This document shows positions 16,185 to 26,100 of a stretch of DNA of 44,008 bases, one piece after another (within the stretch, counting starts at the first letter, position 1; the number at the start of each line of letters is the position of its first letter). The DNA lies in NCBI RefSeq assembly GCF_000834635.1, contig NZ_JXQV01000024.1, positions 1-44,008 on the forward strand, read 5' to 3'. The notes beneath the pieces were generated by a model. It saw only the letters and a program-made list of their open reading frames with translations, made no database searches and was not told where the DNA came from. The translations under genes were made by a program, and so were the position numbers. This DNA comes from Agrobacterium tumefaciens. Lineage in GTDB: Bacteria > Pseudomonadota > Alphaproteobacteria > Rhizobiales > Rhizobiaceae.

Positions 16185-17543
16185 ATGGAACGCAGTTGCC
16201 TTGCCGTCATTCTCGCCGCTGGTGAAAGCACACGCATGAAGTCATCCATGTCCAAGGTGCTGCATCCCGTTGCTGGCCGGGCGATGATTGCGCATGTGAT
16301 GCAGGCTGTGGCCGGTGCGGGCGTGAGTGCGGCAGCACTCGTGGTCGGGCGCGATGCGGAAAAGGTTGCGGAAGCTGCGCGCGGTGCGGGTGTGAGCGTT
16401 GAGCCCTATCTCCAGAAAGAGCGGCTGGGCACCGGCAATGCGGTTCTAGCTGCACGGGACGCCATCGAAGCTGGCTACGACGATATTCTGATCGCCTATG
16501 GCGATGTACCGCTTCTCACATCCGAGACATTGAACAAGGCGCGTCAGGCGCTAGCTGAGAACGTCGATGTGGTGGTCATCGGTTTTCATACGGACAAGCC
16601 AACCGGCTATGGCCGTCTATTGGTGGAAAATGGCGAGCTTGTCGCCATCCGCGAAGAAAAGGATGCGACCGAGGAAGAGCGCAAGGTTACTAGGTGCAAT
16701 AGCGGCCTGATGGCGGTCAATGGCCGTCGCGCGCTTGATCTTCTAACCCGCATCGGCAACCAAAATGCCAAAGGCGAATATTATCTGACTGACATTGTTG
16801 AGATCGCCCGCTCGCTTGGTGGCAAGGCCATCACCATTGATGCGCCGGAAAGCGAACTAACCGGCTGCAACAACCGCGCCGAACTGGCCATCATCGAAAA
16901 GCTCTGGCAGGAGCGTGCGCGCCACCAGTTCATGATCGATGGCGTGTCGATGATTGCACCGGAAACGGTGTTCCTCTCCTGGGATACCAAGATCGGTCAG
17001 GATGCGTTGATTGAGCCCAATGTCGTCATCGGGCCCGGCGTCACAATCGAATCGGGAGCTATCATCCACGCATTTTCCCATCTGGAAGGCGCGCATGTCA
17101 GCGGCGGCGCCACTGTAGGCCCCTATGCGCGGCTGCGTCCCGGTGCCAATCTGGCTGCAAATTCCAAGGTCGGGAATTTCTGCGAGGTCAAGAAGGCCGA
17201 GATCGGTGAGGGTGCCAAGGTCAATCACCTCACCTATATTGGCGATGCTTTCGTAGGCGCTGGCAGCAACATAGGGGCAGGGACCATCACCTGCAATTAT
17301 GATGGCATCAACAAGCACGAGACGCGAATCGGCAAGAACGCCTTTGTCGGCTCCAACTCCTCGCTGGTTGCGCCCGTCACCATCGGTGACGATGCTTATG
17401 TGGCCTCCGGCAGCGTGATTACCGATGATGTGCCTGCCGATGCGCTGGCCTTCGGTCGGGCGCGTCAGGAGATCAAGGAAGGCCGCGCCAACGCCCTTCG
17501 TGCCCGCGCCCAGGCCATCAAGGACGCCAAGAAAAAGACCTGA
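16185..17543 (+). CDS. glmU: Bifunctional GlmU: GlcN-1-P acetyltransferase / GlcNAc-1-P uridyltransferase
   Basis: 452 residues from ATG at 16185 (GGAG 8 bases upstream); ATG at 16173 is an alternative. Makes UDP-GlcNAc for peptidoglycan and lipopolysaccharide in the cytoplasm. N-terminal uridyltransferase: [11 protein letters not shown]...SK (10-24), [21 protein letters not shown]-terminal left-handed beta-helix with hexapeptide repeats and the acetyltransferase region [23 protein letters not shown]. Length close to E. coli GlmU (456). It is followed 112 bases later by glmS, the preceding step in the same pathway, a standard arrangement. Confidence 0.97.
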   Translation: MERSCLAVILAAGESTRMKSSMSKVLHPVAGRAMIAHVMQAVAGAGVSAAALVVGRDAEKVAEAARGAGVSVEPYLQKERLGTGNAVLAARDAIEAGYDDILIAYGDVPLLTSETLNKARQALAENVDVVVIGFHTDKPTGYGRLLVENGELVAIREEKDATEEERKVTRCNSGLMAVNGRRALDLLTRIGNQNAKGEYYLTDIVEIARSLGGKAITIDAPESELTGCNNRAELAIIEKLWQERARHQFMIDGVSMIAPETVFLSWDTKIGQDALIEPNVVIGPGVTIESGAIIHAFSHLEGAHVSGGATVGPYARLRPGANLAANSKVGNFCEVKKAEIGEGAKVNHLTYIGDAFVGAGSNIGAGTITCNYDGINKHETRIGKNAFVGSNSSLVAPVTIGDDAYVASGSVITDDVPADALAFGRARQEIKEGRANALRARAQAIKDAKKKT

Positions 17544-17655
17544 ATTCCGTTCTCCACATCGTAACGGATAGACATTGAAAGTGACCGCGGCCGCGATTGC
17601 GGATTTCGCGGAAATCGCTAGGACTTCGGCTAGCGAGAACGTTTTGGAGAAGTGC

Positions 17656-19482
17656 ATGTGCGGCATAGTTGGAATTGTTGGAACGCAACCGGTTGCGGGG
17701 CGCCTTGTGGAAGCGCTGAAGCGTCTGGAATATCGGGGTTATGACTCCGCTGGCGTTGCGACGATCCATGAGGGCGCGCTTGCCCGCCGCCGTGCCGAAG
17801 GCAAGCTGTTCAATCTCGAAAAGAAGCTTTTCGATGAGCCGCTGGCGGGTCTGACAGGCATCGCCCACACCCGCTGGGCCACCCATGGCGTTCCCAACGA
17901 AACCAACGCGCATCCCCATTTTGTGGATGGCGTCGCGGTGGTCCATAACGGCATCATCGAGAACTTTTCCGAATTGCGTGATGAGTTGGCGGCTGAAGGT
18001 GCTGTGTTCACCACGCAGACGGATACGGAAGTCGTCGCCCAGCTTCTGGCGAAGTTCACCCGCGACGGGCTTGATCACCGTGCGGCCATGCTGGCGATGC
18101 TCAACCGGGTCACGGGTGCCTATGCGCTGGGCGTGATCTTTCAGGATGACCCCGACACACTTCTGTCGGCCCGTTCCGGCCCGCCGCTCGCCATCGGTTA
18201 CGGGCGCGGCGAAATGTTCTTAGGGTCTGACGCCATCGCGCTTTCGCCCTTCACCAATGAAATCACCTATCTGGTGGATGGCGATTGCGCCATTCTGACC
18301 CGCGATGGCGTTGAGATCATCGATTTTTCCGGCAAGCCGGTGCAACGTCCGCGCCAAATTTCGCAGGCCACCGCCTATGTCGTGGATAAGGGCAACCACC
18401 GCCACTTCATGGAAAAGGAAATCTACGAGCAGCCAGAGGTCATCTCCCACGCGCTCAGCCACTACGTAGATTTTGCTGAAAAGCGCGTGAAGCCAGCCGA
18501 TCCCGCCATTGATTTTTCCAAGCTCACGGGCCTTGCAATTTCTGCCTGCGGCACTGCTTACCTCTCCGGCCTCATAGGCAAATACTGGTTCGAGCGTTAT
18601 GCGCGCTTGCCCGTTGAAATCGATGTCGCATCCGAATTCCGCTACCGGGAAATGCCGCTGCTGCCGACGCAGGCCGCTCTGTTCATTTCGCAGTCTGGTG
18701 AAACGGCAGATACGCTGGCCTCGCTGCGCTATTGCCAGGAAAACGGTCTGAAGATCGGCACTGTGGTCAATGTCCGCGAATCGACCATGGCGCGTGAGTC
18801 CGATGCGGTGTTTCCGATTCTGGCCGGCCCTGAAATCGGCGTGGCCTCCACCAAGGCCTTCACCTGCCAGCTTGCTGTTCTCGCATCGCTTGCCATTTCG
18901 GCAGGCAAGGCTCGCGGCACTCTGGATGCTGCGCAGGAAACCGAGCTTGTTCGTCACCTGATCGAAATGCCGCGGGTGATGAGCGAAGTCTTGAACGCCA
19001 TCCAGCCGCAAATCGAAACCCTGTCGCGGGATCTCTCGCGCTTCAAGGATGTGCTCTATCTCGGTCGTGGCACTAGCTATCCGCTGGCGCTGGAAGGCGC
19101 GTTGAAGCTCAAGGAAATCTCCTACATTCACGCCGAAGGTTACGCCGCTGGCGAGCTGAAGCATGGGCCTATCGCGCTGATCGATGAGAACATGCCTGTC
19201 ATCGTCATCGCTCCGCATGACCGGTTCTTTGAAAAGACGGTCTCTAACATGCAGGAAGTCGCGGCACGCGGCGGCAAGATTATTTTCATCACCGATGAGA
19301 AGGGCGCTGCCGCCTCCAAGCTGGAAACCATGGCAACCATCGTTCTGCCGAACGTGGATGAAATCATCGCGCCAATGGTCTTCTCGCTGCCCATCCAGCT
19401 TCTGGCCTATCACACGGCTGTCTTCATGGGGACGGACGTGGACCAGCCGCGCAATCTGGCGAAGTCGGTGACAGTGGAGTAA
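17656..19482 (+). CDS. glmS: Glutamine-fructose-6-phosphate aminotransferase (isomerizing)
   Basis: 608 residues. Start ATG at 17656 is fixed by the obligatory MCGIVGIVG: Cys2 is the glutaminase nucleophile after Met removal; GGAGA lies upstream. Makes glucosamine-6-phosphate from fructose-6-phosphate and glutamine. N-terminal class II glutamine amidotransferase (HTRWATHGVP, NGIIENF), then two SIS sugar isomerase domains (SGETADTLASLRY, GRGTSYPLALEGALKLKEISY), ending KSVTVE as in E. coli GlmS (609 residues). Follows glmU. No ribozyme-like leader was evident, as expected outside Gram-positives. Confidence 0.97.
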   Translation: MCGIVGIVGTQPVAGRLVEALKRLEYRGYDSAGVATIHEGALARRRAEGKLFNLEKKLFDEPLAGLTGIAHTRWATHGVPNETNAHPHFVDGVAVVHNGIIENFSELRDELAAEGAVFTTQTDTEVVAQLLAKFTRDGLDHRAAMLAMLNRVTGAYALGVIFQDDPDTLLSARSGPPLAIGYGRGEMFLGSDAIALSPFTNEITYLVDGDCAILTRDGVEIIDFSGKPVQRPRQISQATAYVVDKGNHRHFMEKEIYEQPEVISHALSHYVDFAEKRVKPADPAIDFSKLTGLAISACGTAYLSGLIGKYWFERYARLPVEIDVASEFRYREMPLLPTQAALFISQSGETADTLASLRYCQENGLKIGTVVNVRESTMARESDAVFPILAGPEIGVASTKAFTCQLAVLASLAISAGKARGTLDAAQETELVRHLIEMPRVMSEVLNAIQPQIETLSRDLSRFKDVLYLGRGTSYPLALEGALKLKEISYIHAEGYAAGELKHGPIALIDENMPVIVIAPHDRFFEKTVSNMQEVAARGGKIIFITDEKGAAASKLETMATIVLPNVDEIIAPMVFSLPIQLLAYHTAVFMGTDVDQPRNLAKSVTVE

Positions 19483-19492
19483 TCGGCATACA

Positions 19493-19523
19493 GGGGACGC
19501 CGTCGGCTCGGCTGGCGTCTCCC
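19493..19523 (+). terminator. Hairpin after glmS
   Basis: Arms GGGGACGCC (19493-19501) and GGCGTCTCC (19514-19522) pair over nine positions with one G-T, 12-base loop. No good T-run follows, so it may be an RNA-end stabiliser or a Rho-assisted terminator. Confidence 0.5.
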
Positions 19524-19654
19524 TAACAAAGATTTCACAATCCTTTGCTTGCAGCAGGGAACAGCGTCCGGCATGATCCGTTATCATCTTGGCCGGAGGG
19601 TTTCCATGGAAACGCTCTAGCTTGGTGATGCCGAATAACAGCCCTGCGGATTGT

Positions 19655-20341
19655 ATGACAGATCACCCCCTCAAAGTTTCGTTTGCGACGCGTTTGCGCA
19701 ACAATTTCCTGACTGGCATCCTCATTCTTGCGCCGGTCACGATCACCATGTGGCTGGTCTGGACGTTTCTGCAATGGGTGGACAGTTGGGTCAAACCCTA
19801 TATTCCGGCGCGCTACGACCCGGAGCAATATTTCGATGTTGCCATTCCTGGCTTCGGCCTTCTGGTGGCTGTCATCGGCATCACGCTCATCGGCTTTCTC
19901 GGCAACAATCTCATCGGCAAATGGATCGTCGGCGTGGGCGAGTCGATCCTCAACCACATGCCCTTTGTGCGGCCCATCTACAAAAGCATAAAACAGCTGT
20001 TTGAATCAGTTTTGAAGGAGCATTCCAGCTCGTTCAAGAAGGTTGGCCTGATCGAGTTTCCGTCGCCCGGCACATGGGCCATGGTTTTCGTGGCATCAGA
20101 TGCGACAGGCGAAATGGCGCACCGCTTCAACGAGATGGGGCAGGAGATGGTCGCGGTCTTTCTGCCGCCAACGCCGGTACCAACAGCGGGCTTTCTGCTG
20201 TTTGTGCCGAAAGACAAGATCATCATGCTGGATATGTCGCCGGAAGATGGGGCGAAGCTGCTGATTTCGGGCGGTCTCGTCGCTCCGGATTTCATTGCCA
20301 AGACGGCTGACCAGCCCGTCGTGGATCAATCGTCGTCGTAA
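19655..20341 (+). CDS. DUF502 family membrane protein
   Basis: 228 residues from ATG at 19655, which gives MTDHPLKVSFATRLRNNFLTG, the usual family start; ATG at 19628 is possible, and neither has a strong ribosome site. Two membrane helices (ILILAPVTITMWLVWTFLQW and FGLLVAVIGITLIGFLGN) followed by a soluble domain with the DUF502 signatures PFVRPIYKSIKQLFE, FPSPGTWAMVFVA and VFLPPTPVPTAGFLLFVP. DUF502 proteins are broadly conserved inner-membrane proteins without established function. Its 3' end overlaps the convergent small gene by 16 bases. Confidence 0.9.
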   Translation: MTDHPLKVSFATRLRNNFLTGILILAPVTITMWLVWTFLQWVDSWVKPYIPARYDPEQYFDVAIPGFGLLVAVIGITLIGFLGNNLIGKWIVGVGESILNHMPFVRPIYKSIKQLFESVLKEHSSSFKKVGLIEFPSPGTWAMVFVASDATGEMAHRFNEMGQEMVAVFLPPTPVPTAGFLLFVPKDKIIMLDMSPEDGAKLLISGGLVAPDFIAKTADQPVVDQSSS

Positions 20342-20583
20342 ACTTCGTTAGACGTCGCGGTCGAATGAAAGACGGGCACGAAGACGCGCATGTAAACGAA
20401 TATCACGCTCCAGCCTTCCTCCTGCGCCTTGGCCCATGCTTTCTTGCGTCCAGGCTTCTTGAAGGTCTTGGCTATGGCTTTCTTCTCGGTCTTTGCGAAG
20501 GTTTCCGGCTGAATGAGGTTGGCCGGAGAGCAAAGCGCGTAGCCCTTGGAAAAGGCTGGCGGCGGAAGGGGCATGTCATTCAT
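20326..20583 (-). CDS. Small basic hypothetical protein downstream of recG
   Basis: 85 residues. It starts at ATG 20583, five bases after the recG stop (20589), with AGG about 9 bases upstream, so it looks like the second gene of the recG transcript. The middle is strongly basic (KTEKKAIAKTFKKPGRKKAWAKAQEEG), followed by a hydrophobic VIFVYMRVFVPVF segment and an acidic tail (EVYDDD). I do not recognise a family. The tight linkage and a lysine-rich core would fit a nucleic-acid-associated protein, but that is inference. It overlaps the end of the DUF502 gene on the other strand. Confidence 0.55.
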   Translation of the reverse strand: MNDMPLPPPAFSKGYALCSPANLIQPETFAKTEKKAIAKTFKKPGRKKAWAKAQEEGWSVIFVYMRVFVPVFHSTATSNEVYDDD

Positions 20584-20588
20584 GGCGG

Positions 20589-22694
20589 TCAGCCTGCATG
20601 GAGGAAACGGATCGCTTCGTCGCGGCGATGGAGATAGAGCAGGGTTCTCAAGTTGCGGCCACGGTCGCTCATCAATTCCGCGTCGCGTTCTATGATGTAG
20701 GCAGCATCCTTGCGGGCAATTTCCAGAAGATCGGCATGTGCCTCAAGGCTTGCGATGCGGAAGCCCGGCGTGCCGGACTGGCGGGTGCCCAGAAGCTCAC
20801 CTTCACCGCGCAGCTTCAGATCCTCTTCGGCAATCAGAAAGCCATCCTCACTGTCGCGCAGAATGGAAAGTCGCGCTTTGCCAGTCTCGCTGAGGGGCCC
20901 TTTGTAGAGCAGGATGCAGGTAGAAGCCTCATCGCCACGCCCTACGCGGCCACGCAACTGGTGAAGCTGGGCAAGGCCGAAATTCTCCGCGTGCTCGATG
21001 ACCATGATCGTGGCATCGGGAACATCCACGCCCACTTCAACAACCGTCGTTGCCACCAGCAAGCGCGTTTCACCGCTCTTGAAGGCAAGCATGGCCGCAT
21101 CTTTTTCCGGCCCGGTCATACGGCCATGAATGAGGCCGATGTCTGCGCCCAGTGACTTCGAGAGGACGGCGTGGCGTTCTTCCGCTGACATGAGATCGGA
21201 TTCCTCCGATTCCTCCACCAGCGGGCAGATCCAGTAGGCTTTCTTGCCGTCGGCAATCGCGCTTTTCAGCCGTGCAACAATGTCGCCAATGCGCTCGGTG
21301 GAAATCGTCACGGTCTGGATCGGTTTGCGGCCAGCCGGTTTTTCCGTCAGCTTGGAAACATCCATGTCTCCGAAAGCGGCCAGAACCAGCGTGCGGGGAA
21401 TGGGTGTCGCCGTCATGACAAGCATGTGCGGCGATATCCCCTTGGCGGTCAACCGCAGGCGCTGATGCACGCCAAAGCGATGCTGCTCATCCACCACCGC
21501 CAGCACGAGGCTCTTGTAGGTCACGCTATCCTGAAACAGCGCATGGGTGCCGATCACGATCTGGGCCTCACCGGAGGCAATCTTTTCTTCTATTTCCCGG
21601 CGCTCTTTGCCCTTCGTGCGCCCTGTCAGCACCACGCAGGAAATGCCAGCGGTGGCGGCAAATTTCGAGATGGTCGCAAAGTGCTGGCGGGCGAGAATTT
21701 CGGTCGGTGCCATCAGCACGGCCTGTCCGCCAGCCTCGACGGCGGTGGCCATCGCCATCAGTGCAACCAGCGTCTTGCCCGCGCCGACATCACCTTGCAA
21801 CAGCCGCAACATGCGGTCTTCGCCCGCCATGTCGGTCAGAATGTCCTTCACCGCTGCGCTCTGGCTTGCTGTCAGCGAAAATGGCAGATTGGCCAGAATC
21901 TTGGCAGCAAATTCTCCCTTGGCACGAATGGGCTGGCCGGTAACCTTACGAAGCCTTTGGCGCACCAGCGCTAGAGATAGCTGACCGGCCAGAAACTCGT
22001 CATAGGCCAGCCTGCGCCGCGCGGGCGCTTGCGGGTCGATATCCGTTTCGTCGCGGGGGTCGTGCAGATCGCAAAAGGCGGTTGCCACATCGGGAAAGCT
22101 CTCACGCCGCGCCAGCGCCTCGTCGATCCATTCCGGAAATACCGGCATTTTGGACAGCGCGCCATCGATTGCCCGTCTCAAAACCTTTGGCGAAAGCCCT
22201 GCCGTCAAGGGGTAGACCGGTTCCACCAAGGGCAGGTTCTCGGCTTCAGAAACCTTCACCATGAAGTCCGGGTGGACCATGGAGGCGCGGCCGTTGAACC
22301 AGTCGATCTTGCCGCTGACCATGACCTCTTCATCGACAGGCAGAGCCTTGGAGAGCCAATCGCCCTTGGCGCGGAAGAAGGTCAGTGCCAGTTCACCGGT
22401 CTCGTCATGCAGAAACACGCGGTAGGGGGCGGCGCGGTTGCCAGGCGGTGCTGGCTGGTGGCGGTCAATGCGGCCTTGAATGGTTACGATTGCGCCCTGG
22501 GGTGCGTGCGCGATGCCGGGGCGGTTGCGCCGGTCAATGATGTTGTAGGGCGCGTGGAAGATGAGGTCGATGACCCGGCTTTCCAAAGCATTTTCCCGGC
22601 CTAAAAGCTTGGCCAGCAAATCGGCAAGTTTCGGCCCTACGCCTGCAAGCGTGGCGACAGTAGCAAACAGCGGATCGAGGAGGGCGGGGCGCAT
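20589..22694 (-). CDS. recG: ATP-dependent DNA helicase RecG
   Basis: 701 residues from ATG at 22694 (MRPALLDPLFATV), the usual rhizobial start; upstream in-frame ATG codons at 22709 and 22730 have no better site. RecG regresses stalled replication forks and migrates branched DNA. Visible order: wedge/OB domain (IDRRNRPGIAHAPQGAIVTIQGRI, about 70-140), Walker A GDVGAGKT (301-308), DEQH box (402-405), TATPIPRTL, the C-terminal helicase motifs STILLY-like (ATTVVEVGVDVPDATIMVIE, LHQLRGRVGRG) and a DGFLIAEEDLKLRGEGELLG tail. Transcribed away from sdhE-mfd; a small gene follows 5 bases after its stop. Confidence 0.97.
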   Translation of the reverse strand: MRPALLDPLFATVATLAGVGPKLADLLAKLLGRENALESRVIDLIFHAPYNIIDRRNRPGIAHAPQGAIVTIQGRIDRHQPAPPGNRAAPYRVFLHDETGELALTFFRAKGDWLSKALPVDEEVMVSGKIDWFNGRASMVHPDFMVKVSEAENLPLVEPVYPLTAGLSPKVLRRAIDGALSKMPVFPEWIDEALARRESFPDVATAFCDLHDPRDETDIDPQAPARRRLAYDEFLAGQLSLALVRQRLRKVTGQPIRAKGEFAAKILANLPFSLTASQSAAVKDILTDMAGEDRMLRLLQGDVGAGKTLVALMAMATAVEAGGQAVLMAPTEILARQHFATISKFAATAGISCVVLTGRTKGKERREIEEKIASGEAQIVIGTHALFQDSVTYKSLVLAVVDEQHRFGVHQRLRLTAKGISPHMLVMTATPIPRTLVLAAFGDMDVSKLTEKPAGRKPIQTVTISTERIGDIVARLKSAIADGKKAYWICPLVEESEESDLMSAEERHAVLSKSLGADIGLIHGRMTGPEKDAAMLAFKSGETRLLVATTVVEVGVDVPDATIMVIEHAENFGLAQLHQLRGRVGRGDEASTCILLYKGPLSETGKARLSILRDSEDGFLIAEEDLKLRGEGELLGTRQSGTPGFRIASLEAHADLLEIARKDAAYIIERDAELMSDRGRNLRTLLYLHRRDEAIRFLHAG

Positions 22695-22742
22695 GGCGAG
22701 CAAAATCATGGAAGGGCGGGCGCAATGCAAGGGCGACTTGCG

Positions 22743-22759
22743 GATAAACTCAGTTTATC
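22743..22759. promoter_or_regulatory. Perfect 17-bp palindrome between recG and sdhE-mfd
   Basis: GATAAACTCAGTTTATC, arms of 8 bases around a central C, with no mismatch. It sits 49 bases before recG and 105 before sdhE, a typical place for a repressor or activator dimer. The regulator is not identifiable from sequence alone. Confidence 0.6.
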
Positions 22760-22813
22760 ACCGGCAGTTTTGCGAGGTCCGGCAATATTTCCCTAAAAAA
22801 CCGGTTCCCAACC

Positions 22814-22828
22814 GTTCCTGTCCTGTTC
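22814..22828 (+). promoter_or_regulatory. LexA-type SOS box GTTC-N7-GTTC before sdhE-mfd
   Basis: GTTC-CTGTCCT-GTTC at 22814-22828 fits the alphaproteobacterial LexA direct repeat GTTC-N7-GTTC. A further GTTC at 22804-22807 lies six bases before it. The box ends 36 bases before the sdhE start, where a promoter would be. The spacer is less AT-rich than in well-known boxes, so this is a candidate. Confidence 0.55.
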
Positions 22829-22864
22829 TATAGGAAAGGCTACGTCAACAAACGGGTGAATGCC

Positions 22865-23182
22865 ATGACAGGACTGGTGCGCACAAGCGCTGACCTCGAT
22901 CCGAGGCGCAGGCGAATTCTTTATCGGTGCTGGCACCGCGGCATCCGGGAAATGGACCTGGTTCTCGGCCAGTTCGCGGAAGAAAACATCTCCGATCTTT
23001 CCGAAGAGCAACTGGACGAGCTGGAAATCATCATGGATGAGGAAGATCAGGACCTCGTGCAGTTCGTGACGGGCGCGCAAGCCATTCCAGAGAAGTTCCA
23101 GACGCCTCTGTTCATGAAAATCATTTCCTACCGCCCGGATTTTGATCTGGTCACCGCCCAGAACGGAAATAGCCCTCAATGA
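22865..23182 (+). CDS. sdhE: SdhE-type FAD assembly factor (DUF339)
   Basis: 105 residues from ATG at 22865; a GTG at 22856 is an alternative. SdhE helps attach FAD covalently to succinate dehydrogenase flavoprotein in the cytoplasm. The family core is clear: RRRRILYRCWHRGIREMDLVLGQF includes the RGxxExD-type motif (RGIREMD), followed by an acidic helical bundle (LSEEQLDELEIIMDEEDQDL) and VQFVTG. The C-terminal tail is longer than in E. coli SdhE (88 residues), as in alphaproteobacteria. Its stop overlaps the mfd start (ATGA at 23179-23182), so the two are coupled. Confidence 0.93.
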   Translation: MTGLVRTSADLDPRRRRILYRCWHRGIREMDLVLGQFAEENISDLSEEQLDELEIIMDEEDQDLVQFVTGAQAIPEKFQTPLFMKIISYRPDFDLVTAQNGNSPQ

Positions 23183-26100
23183 TAGCTGGATTCGATGTCA
23201 GGCTGGTGGCATCGGCCAACACGCCGTTGACCATTGGCAATGTGCCATCAGGCACGGAAGCCTTTCTGCTGGCCGATATGGCCCGCCAAGGCACGCCCGT
23301 CGCCTATGTTCTCTCCGATGGCCAGCGCGTGGCTGATCTGGAGCAGATGCTTGGCTTCATTGCGCCTGATATCCCCGTTCTGTCATTGCCCGCCTGGGAT
23401 TGCCTGCCCTATGACCGCGTTTCGCCCAGTGCGCACGTGTCTGCGCGGCGACTGGCTACGCTGTCTGGTCTGATCCACCACCAGAAGAAGCCCCACCCGG
23501 CCATCGTTCTCGTCACCGTCAATGCCATGTTGCAGAAGATGGCGCCGCGCGACGTCATCGAGAGCCTGGCTTTCTCGGCCAAGCCCGGCAACCAGATCCG
23601 CATGGAAGAGATTGCGGCGCGGCTGGAGCGCAACGGTTTTGACCGTGTGGCAACGGTGCGCGAAGTGGGTGAATTCGCCGTGCGTGGCGGCATTCTCGAT
23701 GTTTTCGTGCCCGGCACGGAAGAGCCGGTGCGTTTGGATTTCTTCGGCGATACGCTGGAAAGCATCCGTAGTTTCGATCCAGCCAGCCAACGCACCATCG
23801 GCCAGGCCCGCTCGCTTGACCTCAACCCCATGAGCGAAGTGACGCTGACGCCGGATACGATTGGTCGTTTCCGCAAGAATTATCTGACGATGTTTGGCGC
23901 TGCCACCCGGGATGACGCGCTGTATCAGGCCGTTTCCGAAGGCCGCCGTTACGCGGGCATGGAGCATTGGCTGCCCCTGTTTTACGAAGAGCTGGAGACA
24001 GCCTTCGACTATCTCAAGGGCTTCCGCATCGTAACCGACCACACCGCCCGTGAAGCCGCTGTCGAGCGTGCCAAGCTGGTGAATGACTATTATGATGCGC
24101 GCCAGACCTCTGGCGAGAAAAAGGGCTCCACGCAGGGCGCACCCTATAAGCCGGTCGCGCCAAGCCAGATTTATCTGGGCGCGAAAAGCTTTGAAACCGC
24201 TCTGGATGCCGTCAATGCCGTTCGCCTGACGCCGTTTAACGAGCAGGACACCAAAGACAAGCCGGTCGCCTTGCTGGACGCCCATGTTGGGCCGCGCTGG
24301 GCAAAGTCGCAGACGGAGAGCGAAAGCGAAGACCGCGTCAACGTTTTCACCCTTGCCGTCAAACACATTGCCGAACGCCGGTCCAAGGGCTGGAAGGTTC
24401 TTATCACCGGCTGGTCGGAAGGCTCGCTGGACCGCATGTTGCAGGTGCTGAACGAGCATGGTCTTGAAAACATCAAGACAGTGCAGTCGTTCAAAGAGGT
24501 CGATAAACTCGGCAAGGGCGAGGCCGCTGCTGCGGTTCTAAGCCTTGAGGCGGGTTTCGAGACCGGCAATCTTGCCGTCATCGGCGAGCAGGATATTCTG
24601 GGTGACCGCATGGTGCGGCGCTCCAAGCGCCGCAAGCGCGGTGCCGATTTCATCTCGGAAGTTGCCGGGCTGGACGAGGGCTCTCTGGTCGTTCACGCCG
24701 AACACGGCATTGGCCGCTTTGTCGGCCTGCGCACCATCGAGGCGGCGGGTTCACCGCGTGATTGCCTTGAGCTGCATTATGCCGATGAGGCCAAGCTTTT
24801 CCTGCCGGTCGAAAACATCGATCTTCTCTCGCGCTACGGGTCTGATTCGGCAGAAGCCAGCCTCGACAAGCTGGGTGGTGGCGCATGGCAAATGCGCAAG
24901 GCCAAGCTCAAGAAGCGCCTGCTGGATATGGCGGGCGATCTGATCCGCATTGCCGCAGCCCGCATGGTGCGCCACGCGCCGGTGCTGGCCGCGCCCGATG
25001 GTCTCTATGACGAATTCGCCGCCCGCTTCCCCTATGATGAAACGGAAGACCAGCTCAACGCCATCGAATCGGTGCGTGAAGATCTGGGCGCCGGTCGCCC
25101 GATGGATCGCCTGATCTGCGGCGATGTCGGCTTCGGCAAGACGGAAGTGGCGCTGCGCGCCGCCTTCCTTGCGGCCATGAATGGCGTGCAGGTTGCTGTC
25201 GTCGTGCCAACCACGCTTCTCGCGCGCCAACATTTCCGCACCTTCACGGAGCGTTTCCGTGGGCTGCCCATCCGCATCCAGCAGGCGTCCCGCCTTGTCG
25301 GTTCCAAGGAACTGACGCTGACGAAAAAGGAAGTGGCCGAGGGCAAGACGGATATCGTCGTTGGCACTCACGCGCTTCTGGGCGCTGGCATCAACTTCGC
25401 CAATCTCGGCCTTCTCATCATCGATGAGGAGCAGCATTTCGGCGTGAAGCATAAGGAACGGCTGAAAGAGCTGAAAAGCGATGTGCATGTGCTCACGCTC
25501 TCGGCAACTCCCATTCCGCGCACGCTGCAACTGGCCATGACCGGCGTGCGGGAGCTGTCGCTGATTACCACGGCACCCGTGGACCGCATGGCGGTGCGCA
25601 CCTTCATCTCGCCATTCGATGCGCTGGTCATCCGCGAAACGCTGATGCGCGAGCATTACCGTGGCGGCCAGAGCTTCTATGTCTGCCCGCGTCTGGCGGA
25701 CCTTGCCGATATGCACGCCTTCCTGCAATCTGACGTGCCGGAACTGAAGGTTGCCGTCGCGCACGGGCAGATGGGGGCGGGCGAGCTGGAAGACATCATG
25801 AATGCCTTCTATGACGGCAAATATGATGTGCTTCTGTCTACCACCATCGTCGAGTCGGGTCTCGACGTGCCGACAGCCAATACGCTGATCGTTCACCGTG
25901 CGGATATGTTTGGCCTTGCGCAGCTGTACCAGCTTCGTGGCCGCGTGGGTCGCTCCAAGGTTCGCGCCTTTGCCCTGTTTACCCTGCCGGTCAACAAGGT
26001 GTTGACGACCATGGCGGAGCGTCGCCTCAAGGTCCTGCAATCGCTGGATACGCTCGGTGCAGGCTTCCAGCTTGCCAGCCACGATCTGGATATTCGCGGC

